Below are positions 1 to 12,269 of a stretch of 64,000 nucleotides of DNA, piece by piece. Made by a program: the position numbers and the translations under genes. A model generated the notes under the pieces. The model saw nothing but the letters and a program-made list of their open reading frames with translations, made no database searches and was not told the DNA's origin. This DNA comes from Cerrena zonata. Its lineage: Eukaryota; Basidiomycota; Agaricomycetes; Polyporales; Cerrenaceae. Numbering within the stretch: the stretch's first letter is position 1; every line of letters begins with the position of its first letter. The stretch lies in NCBI GenBank assembly GCA_038087015.1, contig JASBNA010000001.1, positions 1,674,001 through 1,738,000 of the forward strand, in the 5' to 3' direction.

Positions 1-562
1 TCCCGCCAGAATTTTCCCCGGGGACAACACAAGATGGAAGGAACTGCAACTTCCGATATTTTTTCTCCGAGTTCACCGATGAAGCTTAGTATCAATGCCG
101 AGGTGGGATGTCTTTGAAATAATACTAACATACTCCGCATAAGTTACATCCGTTGAATATACAGGTGATACGGGGTTTGAGTTGGACACAGTGAAGCGGC
201 TAGAAGACGTTTGTACGACCTCTGTTGGGGTCATTGACACTTGTTAAATATACTGTCTCCGGATACAAATTTCATCGGCGTTGGACGACCTCGAGGAGCC
301 AGTAAATCATGATATATTTGCAGGATCTGTATACCACTATACTACTGTAATTACGTACACACTAAACGATGGCGACAAGATGGAATGGCAATGATTGAAA
401 GCGAGCAAGCTGATGCGGGTAGTGCGGGATAGAACATGGTCTCATGAACGACGAAAAATGAGAAATACAAATGACGGAAAAAATCCTAACAAAAAAACAT
501 ACAAAGAAACATAACTTCTGACATAACACATACAAGAAATGACGCCGACGGGGGAGGGAAGT
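1..562. other. intergenic, 3' flank of the nucleoporin gene
   Basis: No convincing reading frame on either strand. The stretch just after the nucleoporin stop codon is A-rich on the plus strand (T-rich on the sense strand), as expected for a 3' UTR. I see nothing else to annotate. Confidence 0.5.
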
Positions 563-3500
563 TTAGAAATGTTCCACGATAAAGGTCCATTTCCCCTCTT
601 CAATCTCGAAGTTCTCGAAGTGCGTATCCTTTATGTGCTTCAGCCTTCTGATATGCTTTACGGCTGATGGGTGCGTTTCGTCTTTGATCGGTTCTCGTGT
701 AGCCTTATCCAAAGGCCAGCATCTAATCAAAATGATTCTAGCCCTGACGTTGAGTCCTGACCCGGGAAGAGGCTTATCGACGTCTTCAGAGTCGGGGTAG
801 ACACTACACTCCTTGTCATCGAACCTGACCAACTCGCCTAACAAGGCTCCGAGTTTCTGCAACCCAGTCAGGTCTACAGGCTCAAGGAAATGAATCTCGC
901 CATAACCAACTCGTCCGACAACAAGACCTTCGAAGGAGGAAAGTTCGTCGTAACCTTTCCGTTTGAGAGCTGCGAGATCTGGTTTGACATAGTAATCGCC
1001 TTCCTGGAGTTCGACGGGTTGGGGTTCTTTGTCTAATGGAGCCGCTGACTTTGTCGGGGAATTGAGGACAGATTCTGAAACATCTGCAGTATATCTGTTT
1101 GACCTTCTTGGTGTCGAATCATTGGCGGCAGGTGCGGGGGAGGCAATTCGCTGAGCACTGGATGACGATCCCGTGGTAGCTTCTATCTCCCTCGCAGCAA
1201 CACTCAGTGAGGGATTGAATGTGACTTTAGGAGTATTCGAGATGCCACTTTTCAAGAACAGATCCGAGGGTTCCACCTTCTTGTCCAAGATGAGTTTCTT
1301 GACGCTTTGTCGACTGCCACTTCCAAGACCAGGACTGGAAACACTGCCGTTGAGGAACGCCTCCGGACCCAAGCTCTTGTTATTAGCTTTGCTCAATGCG
1401 AGAGCATGAGGTTTGCCTGAAGTCAAGAGACTCGAGCCATTGTTAGTGGAAGCTCCGAATCCTCGCAGTTGTGAGACAGAAGGTTGGTAGTTAAGTTGAA
1501 TTCTGGGCTGTGGTGAGCGGGTTGGTAGTTCAGCGAAGAAGGCAGGTTTTTTCTTTGGCTGTTGATCGAGGATGGTAGCGCGAGGGCCGGGTGGAAGCAT
1601 ACTGAAGACAGGCATCGTTGTTCCGATCGGTTGTGCGATCGAAGCAGTCAAAGAGCCTTGCTGAGGAGCAGCGGGAGCAGCTGTCGAGGTACCAAAGCTA
1701 CCACCGAAGAGAGATCCTCCGCCTAACGTAGTGGAGCCAGTTTGAGTGGAGGGCGTACCACCAAAGGTGGTACCAGCCGGCTTGGATCCAAACAAGCCAC
1801 CGCCAGTCCCGAAAGTGCTAGTTGAGGTCTGATTATTTGTGGAGGTTCCAAGGTTACCGAACAAGCCCCCGCCTCCAGGCTGAGTTCCCGTTCCAGCGGC
1901 GTTATTGGTGTTTGTACCAAAACCACCGAACAAGCCACCACTAGGAGCTGTCGTTGCAGGTTTGTTAAACAAGCTTCCACCAAAAGCACCTGTCGTCCCA
2001 GTCTGCTGTTGGTTTTGTTGTTGGTTCTGAGTGTTGCCGAACAGTCCCCCTCCGCCACCGAATAATCCACCGTTTGCGGGTTGGGTTTGTTGGGTATTGC
2101 CAAACACTAGATACGAACTAATGAGTTACAGGACAGGAAAAATAATGTTGATACTTACGCCCACCACCCTGAGTCGGTTGCTGTTGCTGCTGCGGTGGTT
2201 GTTGATTATTTTGTCCAAATAATCCACCACCGCCACCGAACAACCCAGTTCCGGTGGCACCCTGCTGGTTAGGTTGTGGCTGTGTGCCAAACGAACCAAA
2301 GCCAGCTGTGCCAGTGGAAGATTGGTTGCCGAAGAGGGATGTCTTTGGTTGGTTGTTGTTATTGTTATTCGTACCTACCGACCCCGTCAGCTTGTGATCA
2401 AGACGAACGCATGAAAAAAATTATACCGAATCCGAAACCACTTGTTTGAGCAGGTTGTGATTGATTTGGTTGTCCGAACAAACTGGTGCCCGTACTTTGT
2501 GGTTGGTTTGGCTGGCCAAATGCACCAGTAGCAGTACCACCGAAGGCATTGGTATTAGTGCCAGTTGTAGTTCCTGCGGTCCCTGAACATCGTACGATTA
2601 AATTTGACCGCGTAAGAAAGTGAATTACACTTACCAAATCCACCACCAAAGGGTTTCGGTTGATTTTGACCAAAGGTGCCTCCGCCAAACAAGCTACCAC
2701 CTGTCGAGGGCTGTGGTTGTGGTTGCTGAGTTTGACCGAATCCGCCGAAACCAGTAGACTGTGGTTGCGGTTGCTGCTGCTGATTCTGCTGCCCAAACCC
2801 ACCGAAGGCATTCGTTGTAGTTGAGGGTTGGTTATTTGCGGGTTGACCGAAGCTGCCGAATGCATTTGTAGTCCCTGTGTTCGTATTCGTACCAAACGCA
2901 CCACCACCACCACCAAAAGCAGATGTGGAGGGTTGGGTAGTCGTAGCAATAGGTTGTCCAAACATGCCAGTTGTTGGTTGTGCTGGTTGACCGAATGTAT
3001 TCTGGCCAAAAGCTCCACCAGTAGAAGCTGTTTTCCGACCCTGGTTATAATCCTGGAATCGTAGTTCCTACGGATTTCGTCGTATAGGTGTAAGATTGCA
3101 TGCATGATGTGACTACTATACACACCTCAAATGAAGTACCGCGATATGAAGGCATGCACGATATACTTTGGTAGTGAAGTATGGTATTAGCTGAGGGATC
3201 CTTTTCATCGAAAGCGCCCCAGATTGGGTTGGATGTTCCAGTCGTTACGGGAGGGACGCTGTCACTCGTATTGGTGGTGGTTGCTAGAGTCATCGTTGTT
3301 AGAAAGAATGAGAGCTGAGAGAACAATGAACGTACTTGTAGTGCCAAAAGCCGAGGCCGTTTTCGCACCGCCAAAGAGGCCCCCACTCCCACCGCCAAAT
3401 GCACTTCCCGTGCTTGTGTTTGCTGTTGAGGAACCAAAAAGACCAGTCCCTGTTCCAGTATTCGCGGCCCCAAACGCGCTTGTGCCACCACCCCCTCCAA

Positions 3501-3884
3501 ATGCTGATGTCCCGCTCGTCGTCCCCCCACCAAATCCACCGAAGCCACCTGCAGGTTTAGGTTGACCAAACATGCTTGTACCGGTATTGGCAGCGGGGGT
3601 TGAACCGAATCCAGCTGAGCCAAAGCCACCAGTTCCAGTCGTTGCAGGAGAACCAAACATGGGGTTGGCTTGAGGTTGAGCTGGTTGACCGAAAGCGCCT
3701 CCAGAACCAAATGCTGCGTGATAGGATTAGCGATGCATGCGAAAAGAGTTAATGACTTACTGCTAGTGCCGGTACCGAAAGCAGAAGTGCCTGCTGCTGG
3801 CTGGCCAAAGGCAGAGGGAGCCTGCTGCTGTTGATTTTGCTGAGGCTGCCCCCAAGAGGATGATATGCCGTTGTTTCCAAACAT
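563..3884 (-). CDS. FG nucleoporin, Nup98/Nup100/Nup116 family
   Basis: A central-channel nucleoporin that forms the permeability barrier and docks mRNA export factors. Seven exons join in frame: 3884-3761, 3713-3336, 3283-3126, 3067-2635, 2582-2427, 2374-2159, 2106-563 (1002 aa). The N-terminal two thirds is Q/N/T/G-rich with dozens of FG, GLFG and GxFG repeats. A GLEBS motif (Gle2/Rae1 binding; core YQSISCMPSYRGTSFEELR) is interrupted by the intron between exons 3 and 4. The last ~150 residues are a Nup98 autoproteolytic-type domain, with GLVVGRVGYGEIHF, then GLNVRARIIL, then KWTFIVEHF. Translation stops directly after HF, where Nup98-Nup96 precursors are cleaved before serine, so no Nup96 part is encoded here. 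The start codon lies 251 bp from the divergent RPA135 start. The family call is firm; which yeast paralogue it matches is not. Confidence 0.93.
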
Positions 3885-4135
3885 GGGAACGGCTTCAGGT
3901 GCTCGTTATCGTCGTGGTCGTTGTCCAAGAGGTAATCGCGCCTTCCTTGGGGCGGAGATTCATCACGAAAGCGTGTTTTCTGTCGGAGCTTGAATAGCGC
4001 GTCCACTCAGCCAGCGCCAAACTAAACTCTTGATCGAATTATGGGCGCCAGTATTTTTGGTGCCGTTCAAGCGAGTTCTCAATTTCGATCGACTCCGAGG
4101 AGGACACTCTCTTCACATCGCCTCAGACAGTGACC
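3885..4135. promoter_or_regulatory. shared divergent promoter, nucleoporin / RPA135
   Basis: 251 bp separate the two start codons, so both core promoters must lie here. I see no clear TATA box. The position is inferred only from the head-to-head gene arrangement. Confidence 0.5.
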
Positions 4136-7100
4136 ATGCCTGATGGTTCGTACTCGGGAGCCATCAAGACAAAAGACACTTTCAATACTCTAGAGCGCGA
4201 AAATAAATTCAAAAACCCGCCCCAAAGCGGTCACTCAGTACCCATCCTTAATGAATTCGTTACACCCCTGCTAGAGTCCTTCAATGCCCTTTTCGACGAC
4301 TCCAATCTACCCAAAGGTGATGGCGATGGAAGGGGGCTTCTTTCACTTGGACTAAAGGATATTGGCGAACGTGTCGTATTTGATGGTAAAGGCGAGGTAG
4401 GAAGCGTGAGTGGACAGAGAGGATGGGGGAACCGTTTGTCATGTGTGTATCCGTATTCCTATGGTATACGCATGGTACTAATTTGGTCCCAGTCTGGTAT
4501 GAAACTGTATCTGTTGCACGCCCCATGGTACCTGAGAAAGATACACGGACCAAAGAGAGAAGGGTATTTCCCTCTGAGGTAAACAATTCGACTCGCGAAC
4601 GCTTAGCTGCGCCATAGGTCTTCTTTCCCAACTAACATAACAATCAATATAGGCAAGAGAACGTCTAACATCGTATCGAGGTCGAATGTCAGTCAAATTA
4701 TGTTGGCGACTCAACGACAATCCTGTCGAAAGCGAAACCCGGGATTGTGGTCTCCTCCCAATCATGGTTCGAGTAAGTATTTCCACACAGCCTCTTGCTT
4801 TAAATTCTCAACTCACCATAACTGAAGTCTGCTCGGTGCAACCTCCGTGATATGCCTTCAGCTGAGCTCGTTAAACATCACGAAGAACCTGAAGAATTTG
4901 GCGGTTATTTTATCATCAACGGAAACGAACGTCTCATCCGTTACCTGATTCTCCCTCGAAGAAACCACGTCGTTGCCCTCAACCGTCCCTCGTTTACTAA
5001 CCGAGGTCCCTCCTACACCCCTCATGCCGTCCAAATTCGTTGTGTACGAGAAGACCAAACTGCCGCTACCAACACTCTCCATTACTTGTCTAACGGAAAC
5101 GCAATGCTCCGTTTCAGTTGGCGAAAACAGGAATATGTTGTTCCTATCATGCTTATACTGAAAGCCCTCGTCGGAGCATCTGACAAGGAAATTTTCGAGG
5201 GCATTATGATGCAAGACTACGAGAACACATTCTTGACTGACCGTGTCGAGCTTCTTCTACGGAGTTTCAAGATGTATAGTCTCTATACTGGAGAACAATG
5301 TCTGGAATATCTAGGTGATAAATTCCGTGTCGTCCTGAACATGCCAGAAGATTGGACAAACAAAGCTCTCGGTGCATGGATTATCCAGAAGCTTGTTCTC
5401 GTACATCTTGAGTCACCAAGGGACAAATTCCGGATGCTATTGTGAGTCTCGATATAATTATCGCCAATAAACACGCTTAAAACGTGTTACAGATTCATGC
5501 TTCAGAAACTTTACGCATTGGTGTCTCGTTCATGTGCTGTCGACAACCCTGATTCTCCCCAACATCAAGAGGTCCTCCTCCCCGGTTATCTGTACGGCAT
5601 GATTATTAAGGAACGATTAGAGGAAGCCCTTACAGCAATACAGAGAACTATCGCTATCGACGTCGCACGAGGGGAGGGAAGTGTGGACTTTTTCGACAGT
5701 AAGTTTCTTCTACTCCCTCCTTTCCTCTCACCTCATAGTTGATGATGTATTACAGAGCGATATATCAAAAAGGTCATTGGCCGCACGAGCTACGACATCG
5801 GTGCCAAAATGGCAAACTTCCTTGCTACGGGAAACCTCGTCTCACCAACAGGTCTTGATCTTCAACAAGCTTCTGGCTTCACAATTGTTGCTGAGAAGCT
5901 GAATTGGATGCGTTACATCAGTCACTTTAGGTCGATACACAGAGGTGCCTTCTTCGCTGAACTCAAGACCACTACTGTTCGTAAACTGCTTCCGGAAGCT
6001 TGGGGATTCCTGTGTCCCGTACACACACCTGATGGTTCCCCGTGTGGTCTACTGAACCATCTTTCTCGAACATGTCGAATCATCACTCGACCCATGTCCG
6101 TCGCTCATATTCCCGCGCTTCTCGTCGCCCATGGCATGACGCAAGCTTTCAGTCCCTGTGTCGATGGCCGTAGAAATCTATGTGTTCAGCTTGATGGTCG
6201 TGTTATTGGCTGGGCACCTCAACAAACGCTCAAGCAACTCGCCACCAATCTTCGGATATGGAAAACCGAGAAGAAGCACAACGTTCCCCTTGACTTGGAG
6301 ATTGGATTCGTACCTACATCACATGGTGGTCAATATCCAGGTCTCTACCTATTCTCGACTAGGGCGAGAATGATGAGACCAGTGAAGTACTTGGCGAATG
6401 ATCGTGATGACCAGATTGGCTCGTTCGAACAGGTGTACATGGATATTGCTTGCACGCCCGAGGAGATCGAAAACGATGTGTCAACGCATGTGGAGCATTC
6501 CCCCACAAACTTCTTGTCTATTCTTGCGAATCTTACGCCTTTCTCTGATTTCAACCAGAGTCCTCGTAACATTTACCAGTGTCAGGTAATATAATCACAC
6601 TCATTTACGACCAAATTACTTACAGCGTCTACAGATGGGTAAACAAACAATGGGTACACCTTGCACAGCTCTGCAACATCGAACGGACAACAAGCTTTAT
6701 CGACTACAAACAGGTCAAACGCCCGTCGTACGACCAGCTCTTCACAACACTTATGGAATGGACTCGTTCCCTAATGGTACAAATGCCGTCGTCGCAGTCA
6801 TTTCGTATACCGGTTATGATATGGAAGATGCCATGATCCTGAACAAGTCTGCTCACGAACGTGGATTCGGCTATGGAACCGTCTACAAATCTCAGACCGT
6901 TGATCTAAAGGACCTCCAAGGTGGCAGGTCGAACGCGAGCTTGAACCTCCATTTCGGATTTGGTCATGATATCCGAGTTGATGGGGACAAACAACATACA
7001 TGTCTTGAGTTCCTGGATTTCGATGGTCTCCCACACGTTGGTGCAAGATTGTCACCCGGTGACCCCGTCGCGGCATATGTCGACGATACCACTGGACGTA

Positions 7101-8327
7101 CGAAGTTCGCGAAGTACAAGGGTGATGAAATTGCATACGTTGATACAGTTAGGCTTCTTGGTATGTGAATTCTATCAACGTCAAGGTATATAGTCGTGCT
7201 CATATTTAATTATAGGCAGCGATGCCGGAGATGCGGAGCTCCAGAAAATTCACATCACCTTGCGTATCACTCGTGCTCCTGTCATCGGCGACAAGTTTTC
7301 GTCCCGACACGGACAGAAGGGTGTCTGCTCCCAGAAGTGGCCTATGGTCGACATGCCGTTCACTGAGAGCGGTATGCAACCCGATGTTATCATTAACCCT
7401 CACGCTTTCCCCTCTCGTATGACAATCGGTATGTTAGTCGAGAGTATGGCCGGAAAAGCTGGTTCTATGCACGGTTTAGCTCAGGACGCGACACCGTTCC
7501 AGTAAGTGTTTGATGGAGTTTGCTTTATTTCTCCCATCTTTACATAAATCACTAGATTTACCGAGGAGGATACCGCGATTGATTACTTCGGCGAGCAATT
7601 ATTGGCATCTGGCTATAACTACTACGGTAACGAGCCTATGTACTCGGGCATCACCGGTCAAGAATTTGCAGCAGACATCTACATTGGTGTCGTTTACTAC
7701 CAACGGTTGCGACACATGGTCTTGGACAAATTCCAAGTCAGGACAACAGGACCTGTCGATCCTCTAACAAGACAGCCGGTCAAGGTAAGCATCATAATCA
7801 ATATCTACTTCGACGTAGAGATTTGATTAATCCATTTCATGAAAAAGGGTCGTAAACGAGCCGGTGGTATCCGATTCGGTGAGATGGAACGTGATGCTCT
7901 CATAGCCCACGGAACGTCCTTCTTGTTGCAGGATAGGTTGATGAACTGCTCTGATTACTCGACGGCGTGGGTATGTCGTACATGTGGCAGTCTTATCTCT
8001 CTGGGCTACGACGATGTCACTCTGGGCGAGCAATACATCGGTCCTAATGCGCACCCCAAACCCACTGGTCCTGGTGGCGAATACTGTCGGGTTTGTCGGG
8101 CTGCGGCTGAAGAGGAAGCTGGAAGAGCGAGACAAGCTCTCGAGACTGGACAGAACCCTACCAATGGAGTCCAGACGGATCTCAGGGTTGCGATATCATC
8201 ACAGCACGTATTAGGGTCCGCTTCTAAAGGTGGCGATTTGGACATCGTCGCGATACCATATGTCTTCCGGTATCTTTGTGCAGAACTGGCTGCGATGGGT
8301 ATCAACATCTCATTGGAGATTCAGTAG
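4136..8327 (+). CDS. RPA135: DNA-directed RNA polymerase I, second-largest subunit
   Basis: Beta-like subunit of RNA polymerase I, which transcribes pre-rRNA in the nucleolus. Ten exons: 4136-4442, 4493-4578, 4653-4772, 4828-5441, 5493-5698, 5756-6585, 6635-7160, 7216-7501, 7556-7784, 7848-8327. They join in frame to 1227 aa, close to the fungal family length. The Pol I type is shown by [12 protein letters not shown] at the N-terminus, [33 protein letters not shown] and [12 protein letters not shown]. The active-site region [14 protein letters not shown] holds the acidic pair that contacts catalytic metal. [12 protein letters not shown] and a C-terminal zinc site (CRTC ... CRVC) are present. 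The start is the ATG at 4136; an in-frame GTG two codons upstream is not needed. No key residue looks missing. Confidence 0.97.
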
Positions 8328-8606
8328 ATCGAGCCATTCTCATTTCATTTATATTCCGCTCTTATCCCACATCATCGCTTGTTTCCCCGCATTACTGTAA
8401 TATATGCAAATGTTCTATTACAGGACCAATATCCAATAAAAGTAGAGCATACGGGTAGACCTTGACTATATACATAATAATGATGACACGAAAGAATCAA
8501 CAGAATAACTCATGAAAACTAAACGAGGGAAGCGAGCTAGGCACTAAAGTAAATGAAAGTCGAAGAATGCGTAATAAGAAAGAAATATGGTATAGGTATA
8601 AGTAGC

Positions 8607-11600
8607 CTACTCCGACGATGTTGGGAAAGGAATCGGCTCAGCCGGTGGAGGGACACTACATTCGGCCTCCTCCATCCTTTCCTCCTCATCGTCACCGAGA
8701 AGTACACCAACAAGAGAAAGCTCCAGACTCTGATTCAACAGAATCAACTCCTTCAAGGCTTCGTCTGGATGGCGAGAAAAGCGAGCTACCCTAGGTGTAA
8801 AATCGGGATCGCTCAACTTGGCGGCACCGTTCTTCGTCAGGAACATTTCCACCAAGAGTCGACATTCTTCTGCAGTAGTAGCAACCCCAAGAAGTTTACG
8901 TAGACAAAATACGTCTTCGGATGATAATGAGATGCTAGGCTCAGTGAGCGTCTCTTCCTTGGCGGTCTCCTTGACCTCGTCCTTCGATTCTTCCGTCGCT
9001 TGTTCCTCCGGTTGCTCTTGTAGCGCATCAGGCACAGAAGGCTCGGCTCGCGGAGACCTGTGTGGAAGTCTCTTAGAAGACGATCGAGTAGGAGGATTGT
9101 GCAAGACTTCGGGAGAAGGTACAAGAGAATGGTTTGAACCATTCTCGGAGCGCTCAGACTTGTGGTCTGAGACTGTAGACTGTGTGGACTCAACTCGATG
9201 AGAGCTTTCCTTTCGGTGACGAATGCTCGCACTCTCCTCATCTGATGAATGCTTTATAGAGCCGTTCGTGCCGTTAGGCTTGATCTGAGAGGCCTTCTTA
9301 ATATCCTCCACCCTTGTCGGAGGTAGAGGGAATTGGGAAATCGCGCCACCATCGAAGACTGGTACCGCCTTGCGCGCAACGGAGGAACGTCGAGTGGGAG
9401 TCACACCTCCAGGGGATAATATTATGTCCTCTGTTGACGCGTGTGAAGAAGGTGTAGGTGTTACGGTCCGAGGAGGTGTATGGTCTGTCTTGTATGTTCC
9501 TGGAGGGGGAGGAGGAGTAGCAATAACTACATTCGGCATGGATCGTTTTGAGTTCAGAGAATGTGAGTTAAACGAGGGAGGGGGAGAGGAAATAGATGAA
9601 CCATATGGACTCCTCATTGAACGAGGCGTCTTCGGTGTTCTTGGCGGCTCAACAGTTGTCCCTCGGCCATTCAAGTTTTCCCTCGACGCACTGATCGCAA
9701 GACGCGAGACCATCCGTTGGAATCGGTTGGTCTTGCCCTTGGTCGACTCCAAAGACATCATACTGGGGTTCGCGACAGAGGTCAGAGGTTGGACTGGGGG
9801 ACCTTCGTCCAAGAAGTCGACGAGTTCTTGGGCCGCCTTGGAGATGTGGGCTCGACGTGGCGTGCTTGGAGTAGGTGATGCAGCTGGAGGTAGATCAGCA
9901 AGCTCGTCGTCCGAACCGTTCATAATGTCGTCTAGATCGATCGACTCCCTATTCCTTCCAACCTTTCGCACTCTCTGAGGCCGACCATTATCCATCATCC
10001 TTCCCGAGGCCGAAACTGACTTTTGTATCTTCAGTGGTGCTGGCATGTCGGAAGGAAGGGGTGGAGGAGGCATATCAGACTTCGACCTGAGCAAAGGGAC
10101 CGCGGAGACAGAGATAGAACGCGCCCGGGGATTGCCAGATAATGCTGATGATGTGGACTTTGAGTTTGACCTGGAGATGCTACCTTGTCTTGCCCGGAAT
10201 GCGTTTTGCTGGAAGGCGCTGGGCGGAGGAGAGGATGAGTGGGATTCGTCGTCCTCTGCAATAGCGTCGACGTTTCGGACAGATGGCTTGCGCGCGGTAT
10301 GTCCTTGTTTGCCGTTCCGCGAAGCACTAGATCCACCATTTTGAGGCGATCGTTTCCGTTCCTGTTTGTGAAGACGTCTAGACTCGGAAGACAATAGAGA
10401 ACAAGGGGAATGACTTACATCCATACTCTTGAGCCGGTCAGGTGTGAGGGAAACCTTCATCGTGGCCCCAGACCTCATGAGCTCGTCAAACTCCTCTTGA
10501 AGCGCTACATCCTCCTGTGAGAAAGTGAAATTGATCTGCGTTGAACATAGCCCACGAAACACGGAGTTATTGATGGTGATGGAAACGTACCACAAATTCT
10601 ACCGAGTTCCCATTCTGAGAGTTGCTGTTCAGCGACTTAACCTCGTTCGCCCCGGACTCAAACCGATCACTATTGTCGCTTGACGACCGACTCATTATTT
10701 TGGCCACTCTTGACTTCTCAGTCGAATTACGTGGTAGCATCGTGCTTGAGCCGTTTACGGCCGCCATGTTCGAGATGGAATCTGATGACATTCGCATTCG
10801 AGCAGGTGTAGGGGCGGAATCCCGTAAGTCAATGGCAGGCGAAGCAGTTCGAGATGCGCCTGGAGAGCCATTGTTGTTTCTGGAGATGGATTTGCTACGT
10901 CGAATAGGGATTGCTTTAGAGAGATTTTCGATCTGTTCATATACTACACCCAGTTGTTAGAAGACAATAACTGAATAGAGAACTTGTCTTGCTTGCCTCG
11001 CATTGTTTTGAACATACTGTACATAGTATCGTCTTCACATAGAGCAACAAACAAATCTTGCACAGTCGCCACTGTCCGACTGCTATCACGTGAAGTCACT
11101 CGACTGACACTGGAGAGGATATGCCTATATGATTGTGAGACAAGCATTACCCAGGCGGTAACTGTATACTTACTCGCAGATGTGTCTAAGGAGGGCAATG
11201 GGGTTCAGAGGGAAGCAATATGAGATAAGATAGTGAACGTACTCGAGAATAGCAGTAAGATATAACGCTGCAGGTGGTAACAATAGTTGCTGCGGAGGTA
11301 TACCGCCACCGTTATTCGCCATACGATCGTTCAACCGACGCTCCGCATCCGTATCTTCATCTACGTCGTTCATGGTTGTATAGGCTTCGCATTTAAGCCG
11401 CAGGAGCTACAGACGTGTTTGAAATGGGGTTGCAACAATACGTCATGGGACATACCTCGAAAGACCATGTCAAATCAAAGTCATGGGATGAATCTCCTGC
11501 GTTGCGGGCAGAGGGGGATGTAGTACGCTCCCAATAGGCTTTGAGTTCCAACTCGGCTTCGAGGATAGCATCCTTTCCGAGAGTGGTGGGCAATATCTTA

Positions 11601-11865
11601 ATAAGATTGGTCTTGAGCTTATCCGTAGTGATTGACTTGGCAGCATTGAGCAAGTTGTATAGGAATTCATCCAGAAGAACATTTATGGATCGCAAAGCAT
11701 CCAGTTTGAGCTTGATGGGTCGGACATCGGAAAGAATGACGTCCGCGGAACGAGAGGATATGTAGTTGGGACCTGTGAGTGCGCCGGGAAAGTGAGTTCT
11801 GCGTTGTTTGGAACGTCGAAAGGAGGGGGATACATGCCTGAGAAGCTCTCGATGGTGGCAGTCAT
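8607..11865 (-). CDS. histone-fold (H2A-like) protein with long disordered tail, unknown function
   Basis: I do not recognise an established name. Exons I can join: ~11865-11456 (5' part uncertain), 11406-11243, 11185-11174 (12 nt), 11124-10997, 10943-10591, 10535-10419, 10361-8607. The N-terminal part has a helical block (DALRSINVLLDEFLYNLL, then LPTTLGKDAILEAELELKAY). It is followed by a histone-fold block, ALYLTAILEHICEHILSSV, then RDSSRT and VQDLFVALCEDD, which reads like H2A helices alpha-2 and alpha-3. About 600 Ser/Pro/Arg-rich, probably disordered residues follow, and a short helical C-terminus (LRKLLGVATTAEECRLLVEM). The intron 10996-10944 begins with GC rather than GT. From the ATG at 11865 the frame does not run into the conserved block: either a 62-nt intron (11772-11711) or a 1-nt indel is needed. 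Nuclear or chromatin-associated role is inference from the fold only. Confidence 0.75.
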
Positions 11866-12269
11866 TGCCAGAAGGAGAGACTCGAGAAAGAAAGGAGAAG
11901 GGACAGGAAAACGGAGGCGGCGAGCCAGCCAGGAAGGAAAGCAGCCAGAGGCGTTAGACGCACATCACCGTCTCCAGTATTTGTGCCCGCTTTGGTTAGC
12001 ACCCATGATTTATATTATTACCCTCTTGATTACTCTCCCAAACTCAATCATACCTTTAGCCACCGGCTTCGCTCTGCTTTCCTGCCTTTCTGATCCCTAT
12101 CGGTACACGCAACGTGGCCTCTACGTAGTGCATTATTCAAGAAACATGTGTAACATACAAACAAAACACCTGATTAGCCCACGGAAGAATATGACGCAAG
12201 AAGCAACGATAGTCGAACGTAATTTCAACTTCAAACGTTAGATCTATCCTTCTCACCATCCTAAAACGT
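11866..12269. other. intergenic between two minus-strand genes
   Basis: Contains the likely 5' UTR and promoter of the histone-fold gene and the 3' end of the zinc-finger gene. An open frame on the plus strand has no family features and overlaps the start of the histone-fold gene, so I did not call it. Confidence 0.4.

Noticed and set aside
9370..10344. Long plus-strand open frames opposite the histone-fold gene tail
   Set aside because: They mirror the Ser/Arg-rich minus-strand coding sequence, have low-complexity translations and no splice or family support.
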